Source: Arcicella rigui
Lineage (GTDB): Bacteria > Bacteroidota > Bacteroidia > Cytophagales > Spirosomataceae
Length of the DNA stretch: 64,000 nucleotides
Direction: 5' to 3'
Assembly: GCF_034929435.1 (NCBI RefSeq)
Contig: NZ_JAYFUM010000025.1
Location: forward strand, 1 to 64,000
Part shown: positions 54,401 through 63,421 of the stretch, piece after piece
Position numbering within the stretch: position 1 is the first letter of the stretch
How the letters are laid out: every line of letters starts with the position of its first letter
Made by a program: the position numbers and the translations under genes
Notes under the pieces: model-generated
Told to the model about the DNA's origin: nothing
The model's database searches: none
The model's input: the letters and a program-made list of their open reading frames with translations, nothing else

Positions 54401-54505
54401 AGTAACATTACTGGCTAAAATTGGCGAATTAACACCAACTGTTGCCCCAACTAAGACCCCAAGGATAAGCTTCGAGTGGGCCTTAAAAAAAGGTTTTGTG
54501 TTCAT
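51449..54505 (-). CDS. SusC/RagA-family TonB-linked outer-membrane receptor
   Basis: A 1018-residue receptor with an extended signal region (MNTKPFFKAHSKLILGVL...ILAS), carboxypeptidase-like domain (GRVIDAKTKEPLAGCNILV), the DLEQVVVVGYGSSTKKDITG TonB-box/plug start, LKDASATAIYGSRGANGVI, and a barrel ending VIFGLNISF. The VVVGYG and DASATAIYGSRGANG motifs are diagnostic of SusC. The ATG at 54505 is chosen over a start 14 codons earlier. It forms an importer with the SusD downstream. It is divergent from the riboswitch-controlled metE. Confidence 0.93.
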   Translation of the reverse strand: MNTKPFFKAHSKLILGVLVGATVGVNSPILASNVTLLSTTKSYAYGQTVLNKTVKDVTVKGRVIDAKTKEPLAGCNILVKDSKRGVNADANGNFSITADEKATLVFSFVGYEKQEIAIAGKSTIEVALVSSASDLEQVVVVGYGSSTKKDITGSVKSLKSAEFNQGIINSPEQLLQGKVSGVNVTSASGEPGGVQNISVRGPGGVRTGSTPLFVVDGLALDNSSSGGATNPLTFLNPQDIESIDVLKDASATAIYGSRGANGVILITTKKGKTGFSTFNYSTSYGFSKMARALDVFTADEYRQQVPAVGGVLEDLKASTDWQKEISRTALTKNHNISLGGGAEKLTYYASFGIQNQEGILKNNQLDRYSGRINVTQKLLEDRLTIDANINVSNTYNLRPPISSILGTAISTNPTYPAYDANGNPYSYVNGVNPLTTLKLEKDATSITRILGNISPSFKIMEGLVYKLNFGIDNSSSSRDLQSLASAVPLQDGRLETINITNTNRLIENYLTYTKTIQDHSFSALLGHSYQKFIFRGRSYSINKFPISDIEPIYNPGLGQDLTLANNKPTGYATNDELQSFFSRVNYQYKDKYLLTVTLRVDGSSKFGTNNKYGVFPSFSAGWRISEEEFLKGSALSNLKVRAGWGRTGNQEIPSKITQARFTSVVSSTTSYPLNETTDYPAGTSYTRLANPNIQWEQSTQTDLGIDFGLLNGALSGTIDVFNKVSGDILLEVIPADPVQPAGTYWTNVKDMTITNKGLEVELNYRRTSTSGITYEVGGNITFIDNVVKNSPYSVIPSGSASGSGLTSATINGYVNGQPIGTFFLKEFTGFDDKGISTYRDVDGDGIVTDKDRIAAGSALPTKQFNFFGRANYKGFDLSINFNGVLGNKIYDNTANANFYKLRLSKGINTTAEAIASSSESTNNSAPVSTRYLKDGAFLRLNNLTLGYNVNTKALGISKWVSALRLSVTGQNLAVFTKYDGYDPEVNTDRTINGITSYGIDYLSYPKAKSVIFGLNISF

Positions 54506-54860
54506 TATTATGTGTTGTGAAATAGTAATTTTCTTATTTATTGCCAAGAGAGACTCATAAATAAGGAAAGCAAGGATTAGGTTTTTAATTGAGGCTGCAA
54601 GTTATCTATGCAAAATTGTGAGAAAGTAAAGCCTGTGTTATCAAAACATGATTTTTTCATAATATAGGCTTAATTAAGCATTAGATTATCCTTTGAAAAG
54701 AAGGTTTTAAATATAAAATTTCTATTTTTTTAAAAAGATATTTTATTTAATAAACATACTTATTAATCATAATAATTCTATATAAAATACTTATAACAGA
54801 TAAAATATCTATATTTTACAATTTTTAAAGTTAATACATCTATCATAAAATATTCGTTAA
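54506..54860. other. AT-rich divergent intergenic region
   Basis: No gene is seen. It holds the leader of the minus-strand susC and, to the right, the approach to the metE promoter. It is very AT-rich from about 54,700 to 54,850. I found no convincing promoter for susC on the minus strand. Confidence 0.5.
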
Positions 54861-54868
54861 TACCTTTG
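54861..54868 (+). promoter_or_regulatory. metE promoter -7 element
   Basis: TACCTTTG matches TAnnTTTG and lies about 28 bp before the 5' helix of the cobalamin riboswitch, the right place for the transcript start. No clear TTG is seen 17-23 bp upstream. Confidence 0.5.
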
Positions 54869-54895
54869 TTATGTAACAGCAAACACCCGTCAATC

Positions 54896-55096
54896 AGAAG
54901 GTTGGTTTTAAAGGCAAATAGAGTCTCTCTATTGCTAAAAATTAAAAAGGAATCGTGTGAAAATCACGAACAGACGTGCTACTGTAAGTAACGGTTTCGT
55001 TCAGAAACGATTTTTCTTCAGTTTTGCCCATTGTTCTTTTTCAAGAATGAGAAGGGCGAAGAAAATGTTATAAGTCAGGAGACTTGCCTACCTTCT
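54896..55096 (+). promoter_or_regulatory. cobalamin (B12) riboswitch upstream of metE
   Basis: The conserved parts are visible in order: P1 5' strand AGAAGGT (54896-54902), AAAAAGGAATCGTGTG, AATCACGAACAGACGTGC then CTACTGTAA (about 54943-54990), the B12 box AGTCAGGAGACTTGCC (about 55073-55088) and the P1 3' strand ACCTTCT (55090-55096). It lies about 207 bp ahead of metE, which makes methionine without B12, so adenosyl- or methylcobalamin should turn metE off. The segment 55097-55303 is the expression platform; no simple terminator is obvious, so control may be of translation or by a longer fold. Confidence 0.93.
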
Positions 55097-55303
55097 CAAT
55101 GACTATTCCCTCACGATTAGGGCTTAGTTCACGCATTGATTTTTTACAAATACTTGTCGAATATTGTCTATTTCTTTCACTGAAATAGCGTGTACTTATG
55201 CTTTACGCATGGCGGTTGTGGTGTTTTCAAGTTTCATCGGTGCTGATAAAACGTACCAAAATACTTTGTCGAAAATCGGCAAAATACGAACCTTAAAACA
55301 ACA

Positions 55304-57640
55304 ATGATGATGTTTACACACAATTTGGGCTATCCACGTATCGGTAGCAAAAGAGAATTAAAACGTGCTTGCGAGCAATTTTGGGCTGGAAAAAGTAGCA
55401 AAGATGAATTACTCTGGATTGGTCGCCAAATCAAAAGACAAAACTGGCAACTTCAACAAGAGGCTGGTATTGATTTGATTCCTTCGAATGATTTTTCACT
55501 TTATGACCATATTTTGGATACTGCCCTATTGGTCGGAGCAATTCCAGAGCGTTATCATGCTTTGGTGGACGGAAAAACTAACCGTGAATTAGACATTTAC
55601 TTTGCCATGGCAAGAGGCGTACAAGGTAACGGACTCGACATTAAAGCGATGGAAATGACCAAATGGTTTGATACAAATTACCATTATATAGTTCCTGAAT
55701 TCACTAAAAATCAATACTTTAAAAGATATTCTGATAAAATTATCATTGATTTTGAAGATGCCAAACAAATGGGAATTGTTACAAAACCTGTTTTGATTGG
55801 CCCAGTTTCATTTCTTTTATTAGGAAAAGAAAAAGAAGCAGGTTTTCATCGCATTGATTTATTGGAGAAACTATTGCCGATTTATATTGACATTTTACAA
55901 GAATTAGCGGCTCGTGGTGCAGAATGGATTCAATTAGATGAACCTTGCTTGACCTTGGATTTGACTGAAAACGAGCAAATTGCGTTCCAACAAGCTTATC
56001 AAAAAATCAAAAAGGCAGTGCCGAATCTCAATATTTTGGTCGCTACTTATTTTGAGTGTACTGGCGAAAATATTTATGTAGCCACTACTTTAGACATTGA
56101 TGCTCTACACCTTGATTTGGTGCGTTGCCCATCACAATTAGATGATATTTTTGAGCAAACAGATTTTGCCAAAACCAAAAAAATCTTATCGCTTGGGCTT
56201 GTCGATGGTAGAAATATTTGGAAGAACGATTATGCTAAATCCCTGAAAATCATTCAGAAAGCAATTGATACTTTGGGACAAGAAAGAGTAATGATTGCGC
56301 CTTCGTGTTCATTATTACACTCTCCTTGCGATTTGGATTTAGAACAAAACGAGCAAGTACTTACACCAGAAATCAAAAATTGGATGGCTTTTGCCAAACA
56401 AAAATTGAATGAAGTAAATGTGCTAAGAAAGCTTTCTGAATCAGCATCTGCTCCATTATTTGCTCAACAATTTGTTGAAAATCAGAAGGCGATTCAGAGT
56501 AGAAAAGATTCAAACCTGATTCATAAACCACAAGTAAAAGCAAGAGTAGCGGCTTTGACGGAAAAGGATTCACATCGTCCAAGTCCGTTTAGTGTTCGTC
56601 AGGCTTTACAATTGGAAACCTTAAAACTACCACTTTTCCCAACTACAACCATTGGTTCGTTTCCGCAAACGGATGATGTACGTGTATTGAGAGCGAACCT
56701 TAAAAAAGGAGTAATTTCTCAGGAAGAGTACGATGCCCAAATTGCGATAGAAATTGAAAAATCTATCCATTGGCAAGAAGAAATTGGCTTGGATGTGTTG
56801 GTACATGGCGAATTTGAACGCAACGATATGGTAGAGTATTTTGGTGAACAATTATCAGGTTATGTATTTTCTCAGAATGGTTGGGTACAGAGTTATGGAA
56901 GTCGCTGTGTGAAACCTCCCATTATTTATGGCGATGTTGAACGCCCCAAGGCGATGACGGTTCGTTGGTCGGAATTTGCACAATCGAAAACGCAAAAACT
57001 GATGAAAGGAATGCTTACTGGCCCGATTACGATTTTGCAATGGTCATTTGTAAGAGACGACCAAGCTCGCAAAACCACCGCTTTCCAAATTGCGATAGCT
57101 ATTCGTGATGAAGTAGTAGATTTAGAAAAAGCGGGCATTAAAGTGATTCAAATTGATGAACCTGCCATTCGTGAAGGCTTGCCGTTGCGTCGTGCTGATT
57201 GGGAAAATTACTTGCAATGGGCCGTTGAAGCCTTTCGCTTGAGTGCTTCGGGCGTGAAAGACGAAACGCAAATTCATACGCACATGTGTTATTCTGAATT
57301 TAATGACATCATCAAACACATTGCCGACATGGATGCCGACGTGATTACGATTGAAACTTCTCGTTCGCAAATGGAATTATTGGATGCTTTCATTGATTTC
57401 AAATATCCAAATGAAATCGGGCCGGGCGTATATGATATTCACTCGCCAAGAGTACCCGAAACCGAAGAAATGTTGGCTTTATTAGAGAAAGCTTTGGTAA
57501 ATATTCCAGCCAGAAATTTATGGGTAAATCCAGATTGTGGCTTGAAAACTCGCCGTTGGGCAGAAACAGAATTGGCTTTGAAAAATATGATGAAAGCGAC
57601 TACGCTTTTAAGAGAAAAAGTAAAAGAGGGTGTTTGTTAA
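55304..57640 (+). CDS. metE: cobalamin-independent methionine synthase
   Basis: A 778-residue enzyme that transfers a methyl group from methyltetrahydropteroyl-triglutamate to homocysteine. It has two duplicated barrels. The N-terminal one starts THNLGYPRIGSKRELK, and the C-terminal one (about 445-770) starts LPLFPTTTIGSFPQT. Zinc ligands are visible in THMCYSEF (His, Cys), in the Glu of the ITIETSRS region and in the Cys of NPDCGLKTR. The start is one of three adjacent ATGs at 55304-55312. B12 control by the upstream riboswitch implies that a B12-dependent MetH is encoded elsewhere. Confidence 0.97.
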   Translation: MMMFTHNLGYPRIGSKRELKRACEQFWAGKSSKDELLWIGRQIKRQNWQLQQEAGIDLIPSNDFSLYDHILDTALLVGAIPERYHALVDGKTNRELDIYFAMARGVQGNGLDIKAMEMTKWFDTNYHYIVPEFTKNQYFKRYSDKIIIDFEDAKQMGIVTKPVLIGPVSFLLLGKEKEAGFHRIDLLEKLLPIYIDILQELAARGAEWIQLDEPCLTLDLTENEQIAFQQAYQKIKKAVPNLNILVATYFECTGENIYVATTLDIDALHLDLVRCPSQLDDIFEQTDFAKTKKILSLGLVDGRNIWKNDYAKSLKIIQKAIDTLGQERVMIAPSCSLLHSPCDLDLEQNEQVLTPEIKNWMAFAKQKLNEVNVLRKLSESASAPLFAQQFVENQKAIQSRKDSNLIHKPQVKARVAALTEKDSHRPSPFSVRQALQLETLKLPLFPTTTIGSFPQTDDVRVLRANLKKGVISQEEYDAQIAIEIEKSIHWQEEIGLDVLVHGEFERNDMVEYFGEQLSGYVFSQNGWVQSYGSRCVKPPIIYGDVERPKAMTVRWSEFAQSKTQKLMKGMLTGPITILQWSFVRDDQARKTTAFQIAIAIRDEVVDLEKAGIKVIQIDEPAIREGLPLRRADWENYLQWAVEAFRLSASGVKDETQIHTHMCYSEFNDIIKHIADMDADVITIETSRSQMELLDAFIDFKYPNEIGPGVYDIHSPRVPETEEMLALLEKALVNIPARNLWVNPDCGLKTRRWAETELALKNMMKATTLLREKVKEGVC

Positions 57641-57649
57641 AAACCGTAG

Positions 57650-57680
57650 GGCGAGATTCCATCTCGCCTTATTTGTTTTT
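57650..57680 (+). terminator. intrinsic terminator of metE
   Basis: Stem GGCGAGAT / ATCTCGCC with a 3-nt loop (57650-57668) is followed by TTATTTGTTTTT. It touches the 3' end of the convergent antitoxin-like gene. Confidence 0.85.
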
Positions 57681-58077
57681 AGGCTAAAAGTACTTCTGCT
57701 GGAATACCTAAACCATGATAGAGATTTTTTACCATTTTCAGCGTAAGTGGTCTTTTTCTATTTAGTACTTCTGAAACTCGATTTTCGCCTCCAAAATACT
57801 TTGCTACTTCTTTTTGAGAAAGATTTAGCATCTCAATTCTTTGTTTAATTGATTCAATCGGATCAAGTTTTTCAATTGGAAAATGCTTTTTCTCATAATC
57901 TATCGCCAAAATTGTAATAGCCTCTAAAATATCTAAAGCTCTATTTCTTGTTGCTTCATCTTCTATTAAATCAGCGTCAATCAAAGCATCAATTAAGGCA
58001 GAAGCTCGCTCGAAGTCAGCTTGATTAGTAATCGGTTTGATTTCAATTGCATCAAGATTGATGGTTGGTGCTTTCAT
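57679..58077 (-). CDS. HigA-like helix-turn-helix antitoxin-family protein
   Basis: A 132-residue protein. The N-terminal half (about residues 10-70) is helical. The C-terminal XRE-type HTH (about 75-130) contains MLNLSQKEVAKYFGGENRVSEVL, given here by its parts LSQKEVAKYFG and NRVSEVLNRKRPL. This matches HigA-type antitoxins (COG5499 style). A HigB toxin should sit directly upstream, but the next gene is the SNF2 helicase, so it is an orphan here. The ATG at 58077 is used rather than a TTG two codons before. It may be a plain regulator. Confidence 0.75.
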   Translation of the reverse strand: MKAPTINLDAIEIKPITNQADFERASALIDALIDADLIEDEATRNRALDILEAITILAIDYEKKHFPIEKLDPIESIKQRIEMLNLSQKEVAKYFGGENRVSEVLNRKRPLTLKMVKNLYHGLGIPAEVLLA

Positions 58078-58146
58078 AAACAAGAGTATTTAAATTTTGC
58101 TCTAAAATAATCACTAAATCACTCATTCACAACTCACTAACTAAAC

Positions 58147-61100
58147 TCACGGCTTGCCGCCTACTAATGCCAATAAATCATCTTTTGAAAATGACTTCAA
58201 CATCAAAGTATCGGTCTTGATTAAATCACCGACTAAATCTTTTTTGGATTCCTGCAAACGCATGATTTTTTCTTCAAGTGTATTCGGACAAATCAATCTT
58301 ACCGCCACTACATTTTTCTTTTGTCCGATGCGATAACAGCGGTCAATTGCCTGATTTTCAACCGAAGGATTCCACCAAGGATCAACCAAATACACATAAT
58401 CTGCTTCGGTCAGGTTCAAGCCTGTTCCTCCTGCTTTTAAACTGATTAAAAATACTCTTACTGCTTCGTTGCCTTGAAATTCATTTACTTTTTCTTCACG
58501 GTTTTTGGTTTGTCCTGTCAAGTATTGAAATGAAATACCTCGTTTTAGTAGTTCTTTTTTTATTAAATCCAACATGGTGACGAATTGTGAAAAAACTAAG
58601 ATTTTATGTTCGGAAGATTTCATTTCAATTTCTTCCATCAAAGCCTCAATTTTAGACGATTCTCCGCCATAAAACTCTTCGTCATTCAGCAAAGCAGGCG
58701 AATCACAGATTTGTCGGAGCTTCGTCAAACCCGACAAAATGTGCATACTTTCTTTGGGAATATCGCCTTCAATTTTATGATTCAGAAAGTCTCTAAATTC
58801 CTTTTCATAAGCATCATATACTTTTCTTTGTTGCTCGCCCATTTCACAATAAATCACTACTTCGGTTTTATCGGGCAATTCTTTGGCTACTTGTTTTTTG
58901 GTTCTTCGTAAAATAAAAGGACTTACTTTTTCTTGTAATTGCTTCGCTTTTTTTAAGTCTTTAAACTTATCAATCGGCATTGAATAATGGTCTTTGAAAT
59001 GTTGAAGACCGCCAAGCAAACCCGGACAAGCAAAAGACAACTGACCGTACAAATCAAAAGTATTGTTTTCGATGGGCGTACCTGTCAGCACAATTTTATT
59101 ACGAGCAGACAGCAAACGAGCCGCCTGATAACGCTGAGAATTGGGGTTTTTGATGGCTTGAGATTCATCCAGAAAAACATAATTGAAATGATACTTTTTC
59201 AAGAAAGTAATGTCCGACAAAAGTGTTCCGTAAGACGTTAAAATGATTTCGTACTCATCAAAATTAGCCGTACTTTTTTCTCGGTTTACGCCATAAACAC
59301 TCAGTATTTTAATAGAAGGAGCAAATTTGGCAACTTCTGCTTCCCAATTGAAAATCAAGGAAGTAGGTACTACTACAAGATTTGTATTTTGTACTTTTTT
59401 ACTTCTTTGTGATAAAATAAAAGCAATGATTTGTATCGTTTTCCCCAAGCCCATATCATCCGCCAAGCAACCGCCGAAGCCAAATTCATCTAAGAAATTA
59501 AGCCAGTTTAAGCCTTGTTTTTGATAATCTCGCAAAGTCGCATTCAAACCTTCGGGGATTGCTACGTTTTCTATTTGCTTGAAATTTTTCAGTTTTTCAG
59601 CATAAATTTTCAAATCTTGTTTTACTTCATCTGCCAAAAACTCTTCTTTAAATAATTTTCTTACTTCCGAAAAATTACTCTTCGGAATCCTGATTTTTTG
59701 CTCAACAATTTCGCCAGCCTCAAAATATTCCGTGAATTTTTGTAGCCATTCTGTCGGTAAAATGCCCAAAGTACCATCGCCCAATTGCACATATTTACTT
59801 CTGTGCTTGAGCGATTTTTGCAATTGTTTTAAAGGAACTTTCTGTTTGCCAAACAAAACCGAAAGCTCAGTTTCAAACCAACGAATGCCACTGGTTACGC
59901 TGACGTTCACGACCGCTTTATGATAATTTCGCTTATTTTCTTTCAATTCGTTGAAGCCCAAAATCGTAATGCCTTGCTTTTGCCAAGTATCAAAAGCTTC
60001 TAAAAACCAGTCTTCATCCAAAAAAGCCCCACGATGCAAATAGAAATAATCAAGGTCGAGCTGGTCTTCAAAATCTGGATGTTGTCGGATTAAATCTGCC
60101 GTAAATTGAATTTCTGCTTTTTCGTCTCTGTCTAATGAAAAAACATTTCCATTGAAATCCGACACATAAATCTGTTTTTTTGACAGAACAGGTACTTCAA
60201 TCTTTCCGTACTTAATCACGGGCGTAATCAAGATATAATCCTCTGAATCAGACAAATAAATGATTTTTTGCTGATTTATATCAATGGTATTTTCTTCAAT
60301 TTGGGCAGGCGTAGCGGGGCGAATGTAGGAATAATGTACTCGAATTTTGTTTTCCAATTTGTATAAAATAGTCTTTTGAAACTCCTCAAATTTGGAGCGA
60401 TGCACCAACATTTTATGATTATGCTGCTTGAAAAAAGTAATGACTTTCAGAAAATCAGGATTTTCAATCAAGTACAAAGTATCGGTGATTTGAACGAAAT
60501 AATCGAATTTAACCGCAAGGTTTTCTAATGAATAAGCCCTGTCATTTATCAATAATTCAGCTGAAACTTCATGAAAAATATCCTTGTAATCAATCTGCAT
60601 TTTTATGTCCATTTTCAGCGATTTCAAATGAATTGGCAAAACAGAACTGGCGTTTACTTTCTCTGAAATTTTTGGTTCATGGTAAAATACTTCAAGATTT
60701 AGCGGATTTTTTGCCAAAGCTTTTAATCCATCAAAAAGTAATTTTGATGCCTTTTCGCCATTGGGTTGCTGAAATTTCAAAATACTTGAAAAAAACTTAA
60801 CTTCTTCTATTTCAGCAGTTTTCCAGATAAAATCTAATGGATTAAGTATTTTTAGTGGATTTTTGAGTTTCCCTTCTTTCGTAAAAGGAGCTTGGTAAAG
60901 TTCAATTATCAAATGGTCGTAATAGCGATGTTTGGCAATTACGATAAACATTTTTTGACTTTCTCCCAGATGGTCAAAATGACCATTTGGCATAGTCGAT
61001 TTTGGCAATAAATTGGTACTCAAATACTCATTCGCCGCTTGATTGACCGCTATCAGTTCTTTGAGTTTAGGTTTTATCTGAATTTTAAAAGGATGATATT

Positions 61101-61515
61101 CTATTTGAAAGTACTCGTCTAAAGCTTTTTCGTTTTCTAAACCATAGTCTTTGGCAACAGCCAACATTTTGTTGTGGCGTAAAGCATCATCAAAAAAAAT
61201 GCGTAAATGTTGGCGTTCGGTCAGGTTGAGGAGTACTTGTACTTGGTGTTCGCAAAGATTTTTGATGACGGCATTACACTCGCAAGCAATGTCGAGTCTG
61301 TCTTTTTCTTGCTTTACGGTGACTGTAAGAAAGTCTTGCCGATTCAAATAAACAGGCATTTCTACATAATTCAAGTCGATTTTTTCGGGTTGAAGCTCAA
61401 AAAAACCTTTTTCATCCGTAGCAATCAACGATGAACTATGCTTTAAAATCGTAAGGTAAGTAAGATTTGAAAGAGAAAGATTTTCAAAAGTATATGTATG
61501 TTGACGAGGGAGCAT
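58147..61515 (-). CDS. SWIM zinc-finger SNF2-family helicase
   Basis: A 1122-residue ATPase. There is a SWIM zinc finger near the N-terminus (Cys78-x-Cys80 ... Cys88-x-His90), and the region about 260-600 is a bacterial SNF2-associated domain. The two RecA-like lobes are at about 640-1100: motif I DDMGLGKTIQ, motif II LDESQA (DESQ in place of DEAH/DEGH), TGTPIENN, and motif VI QAIDRCYRIGQ. It is expected to use ATP to move along DNA or remodel protein-DNA complexes; RapA-like roles in transcription or repair are possible. All ATPase motifs are intact. Confidence 0.92.
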   Translation of the reverse strand: MLPRQHTYTFENLSLSNLTYLTILKHSSSLIATDEKGFFELQPEKIDLNYVEMPVYLNRQDFLTVTVKQEKDRLDIACECNAVIKNLCEHQVQVLLNLTERQHLRIFFDDALRHNKMLAVAKDYGLENEKALDEYFQIEYHPFKIQIKPKLKELIAVNQAANEYLSTNLLPKSTMPNGHFDHLGESQKMFIVIAKHRYYDHLIIELYQAPFTKEGKLKNPLKILNPLDFIWKTAEIEEVKFFSSILKFQQPNGEKASKLLFDGLKALAKNPLNLEVFYHEPKISEKVNASSVLPIHLKSLKMDIKMQIDYKDIFHEVSAELLINDRAYSLENLAVKFDYFVQITDTLYLIENPDFLKVITFFKQHNHKMLVHRSKFEEFQKTILYKLENKIRVHYSYIRPATPAQIEENTIDINQQKIIYLSDSEDYILITPVIKYGKIEVPVLSKKQIYVSDFNGNVFSLDRDEKAEIQFTADLIRQHPDFEDQLDLDYFYLHRGAFLDEDWFLEAFDTWQKQGITILGFNELKENKRNYHKAVVNVSVTSGIRWFETELSVLFGKQKVPLKQLQKSLKHRSKYVQLGDGTLGILPTEWLQKFTEYFEAGEIVEQKIRIPKSNFSEVRKLFKEEFLADEVKQDLKIYAEKLKNFKQIENVAIPEGLNATLRDYQKQGLNWLNFLDEFGFGGCLADDMGLGKTIQIIAFILSQRSKKVQNTNLVVVPTSLIFNWEAEVAKFAPSIKILSVYGVNREKSTANFDEYEIILTSYGTLLSDITFLKKYHFNYVFLDESQAIKNPNSQRYQAARLLSARNKIVLTGTPIENNTFDLYGQLSFACPGLLGGLQHFKDHYSMPIDKFKDLKKAKQLQEKVSPFILRRTKKQVAKELPDKTEVVIYCEMGEQQRKVYDAYEKEFRDFLNHKIEGDIPKESMHILSGLTKLRQICDSPALLNDEEFYGGESSKIEALMEEIEMKSSEHKILVFSQFVTMLDLIKKELLKRGISFQYLTGQTKNREEKVNEFQGNEAVRVFLISLKAGGTGLNLTEADYVYLVDPWWNPSVENQAIDRCYRIGQKKNVVAVRLICPNTLEEKIMRLQESKKDLVGDLIKTDTLMLKSFSKDDLLALVGGKP

Positions 61516-61524
61516 ATTTGGCTT

Positions 61525-61585
61525 TGAGCTTTGAGCCGTGAGTTATGAGCATTAAAAAAGCTTATAGCTCACGGCTCAAAGCTCA
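61525..61585. other. 18-bp perfect inverted repeat after the phosphatase gene
   Basis: TGAGCTTTGAGCCGTGAG (61525-61542) pairs perfectly with 61568-61585, and an inner TTATGAGC/GCTTATAG pairing extends it. It begins at the base after the phosphatase stop (minus strand) and ends 10 bp before the helicase ATG. It may terminate the phosphatase transcript; the T-rich part is in the loop, not after the stem. Confidence 0.7.
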
Positions 61586-63421
61586 TCACTTTATCCGTAG
61601 GCATTTAAGCAACTTCTCAAAAATAGTATTATTTTCATAAAAACCCGTGAACATTTGTGCATTTGGGCCATAAGCAACTACTGGCACGGCAATGCCTGAG
61701 TGGTCGGTAGTGCTGAAACTTCCTTCTAATTTTCCTGATTTGAAATCGCCTTCTAATAATGACAAACCGCCCGTTTCGTGGTCGGCGGTAACGATAATCG
61801 TAGTTTCGCCATTTTTATCGGCATATTCCAAAGCCTTTCCGATTACTTTGTCGAAATCCAACATTTCGTTTGTTACATAATTCAACTGGTTGGCGTGTCC
61901 GCCCCAATCAATTTTTGAACCTTCCAACATCAAGAAAAAACCGTTTGGCGAAGTACTTTCCAACTGTTTTACAGCAGCCTCAAAAGCCTCTGAAAGATAC
62001 TCTCCTCTACCTTCGTGTTTGGGGCGTACTTCATTTTTATCTACAAAAACAAAGGTTTTTTCTTTGGTTTTAACCTGTTCTAAAGCTTCAATTTTAGTAA
62101 ATACTTTCCCTTTTTTCTTGAGTTGTTCAATCGTTTCTGGTCTGAAAGATTCTACGCCTGCACCAATCGTCAATGAAATCGGACTGGTAGCTAAATCATT
62201 GGCAATCAGTTGTGACCAATCTCTTTCTGGCTGATGAGCGTAAAAAGAAGCGGGCGTAGCTCCCGTAATTTCTTCGGAAACCACCAAGCCTACTTTGATT
62301 TTCTTTTTATCTAAAATCTCTGAAATATTTTCTAAAGGTTTCTGTTCAGTACTCATCCCAATATAGCGATTATTGGTTTTCTCGCCCGTAGAAAATGCCG
62401 TTGCCCCTGCTGCTGAATCTGTGCAGAAACTGTCCGCCGAATTGGTTTTTGAAAAACCAATGTGTTTAAAATTCGTCCAATTCAGCTTTCCGCCATTGGC
62501 TGCAATGCCACTATAAATTTGAGCAAGCCCCATTCCGTCGCCAATCAAGAAAATGATATTTTTTGATTTTTTCTGAACACCGTCAGTATGATAAGTCGGT
62601 AAATAGGGAATGTGTTGAGCAATCGGTTTAGCAGAAAAAACCTCCAAATTTTTGATATAATTTGCCAGTTCCGATAAATTATCTGTCCCGATATAATCAA
62701 CGCCCAATTTCATCAAAGCTTTATAAGCCGTCAACGAATTAGGAACTGCCCAAAAACGAACGGGTTTACCAATGCGATGCACAGAATCCACAAAGTTTTT
62801 TACTTTTAAATATTGCGGTGCGGTGATGAGTCCTTTGCCATTCCAACGAGTAAAATCTGTGATACTGGTACTCACTAAAGCTACACGCTCGAAGCTTTTA
62901 GAAGAATAGTTTTGTTTTGGACGACCGTCAAAGTAAAAAATCTCATCAAATTTATCAAAATCAATACTTTCGGGCATATCGCCACTGATGACGATTTGAA
63001 CGGCATCAGGATTATTTTTTACATCAAAATAATTTCGATAAGGCTTTAATTGCTTTTCCAAAAGATGTAAAGCTTCAAAACCATTTTCTTTGATGTCAAT
63101 CAGCAGTTGTAATCTTTGTCCGTTAGCGTAAATTTTTCCATTATTTAGGCTAATCTGCTTTAAGAGTGGTTCGAGATATAAACTTTTAAAAGTACGGTTC
63201 GGACGAATAGAAGATTTTTCATGAGCTACCATCAAATCGTCGCCTTGTTTGAAAACATCGGCTTCAATCATGCCAAAGTGTAAAGAGTAAGCTTCATAAA
63301 AAGGTACTTCGTGCAGATAGTCGTTGTGAGCATGAGTATTTTTCATGGAATAGCTTGTAGGCTGTGCTAATGCTTTATTTCCAATAAAAAAGAGTAAAAA
63401 AAGTAAATGAAGTCTTTTCAT
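61586..63421 (-). CDS. GDPD/PI-PLC-like domain fused to alkaline phosphatase
   Basis: A 611-residue secreted protein (signal peptide about residues 1-19). The N-terminal part (about 25-270) is a phosphodiesterase-type barrel with THAHNDYLHEVPF, MIEADVF and LMVAHEKSS, where His, Glu and Asp match the GDPD/PI-PLC-like site. The C-terminal part (about 285-610) is an alkaline phosphatase: IIFLIGDGMG (metal Asp), CTDSAAGATA with nucleophile Ser336, KIDWGGHANQ and VTADHETGG. Both domains look intact, so one protein could split a phosphodiester and then free the phosphate. Regulation by phosphate starvation is likely but not visible. Confidence 0.9.
   Translation of the reverse strand: MKRLHLLFLLFFIGNKALAQPTSYSMKNTHAHNDYLHEVPFYEAYSLHFGMIEADVFKQGDDLMVAHEKSSIRPNRTFKSLYLEPLLKQISLNNGKIYANGQRLQLLIDIKENGFEALHLLEKQLKPYRNYFDVKNNPDAVQIVISGDMPESIDFDKFDEIFYFDGRPKQNYSSKSFERVALVSTSITDFTRWNGKGLITAPQYLKVKNFVDSVHRIGKPVRFWAVPNSLTAYKALMKLGVDYIGTDNLSELANYIKNLEVFSAKPIAQHIPYLPTYHTDGVQKKSKNIIFLIGDGMGLAQIYSGIAANGGKLNWTNFKHIGFSKTNSADSFCTDSAAGATAFSTGEKTNNRYIGMSTEQKPLENISEILDKKKIKVGLVVSEEITGATPASFYAHQPERDWSQLIANDLATSPISLTIGAGVESFRPETIEQLKKKGKVFTKIEALEQVKTKEKTFVFVDKNEVRPKHEGRGEYLSEAFEAAVKQLESTSPNGFFLMLEGSKIDWGGHANQLNYVTNEMLDFDKVIGKALEYADKNGETTIIVTADHETGGLSLLEGDFKSGKLEGSFSTTDHSGIAVPVVAYGPNAQMFTGFYENNTIFEKLLKCLRIK

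Noticed and set aside
54896..55096. Riboswitch as a regulator of the divergent susC gene
   Set aside because: The aptamer is oriented on the plus strand toward metE, so it cannot be part of the minus-strand susC leader.
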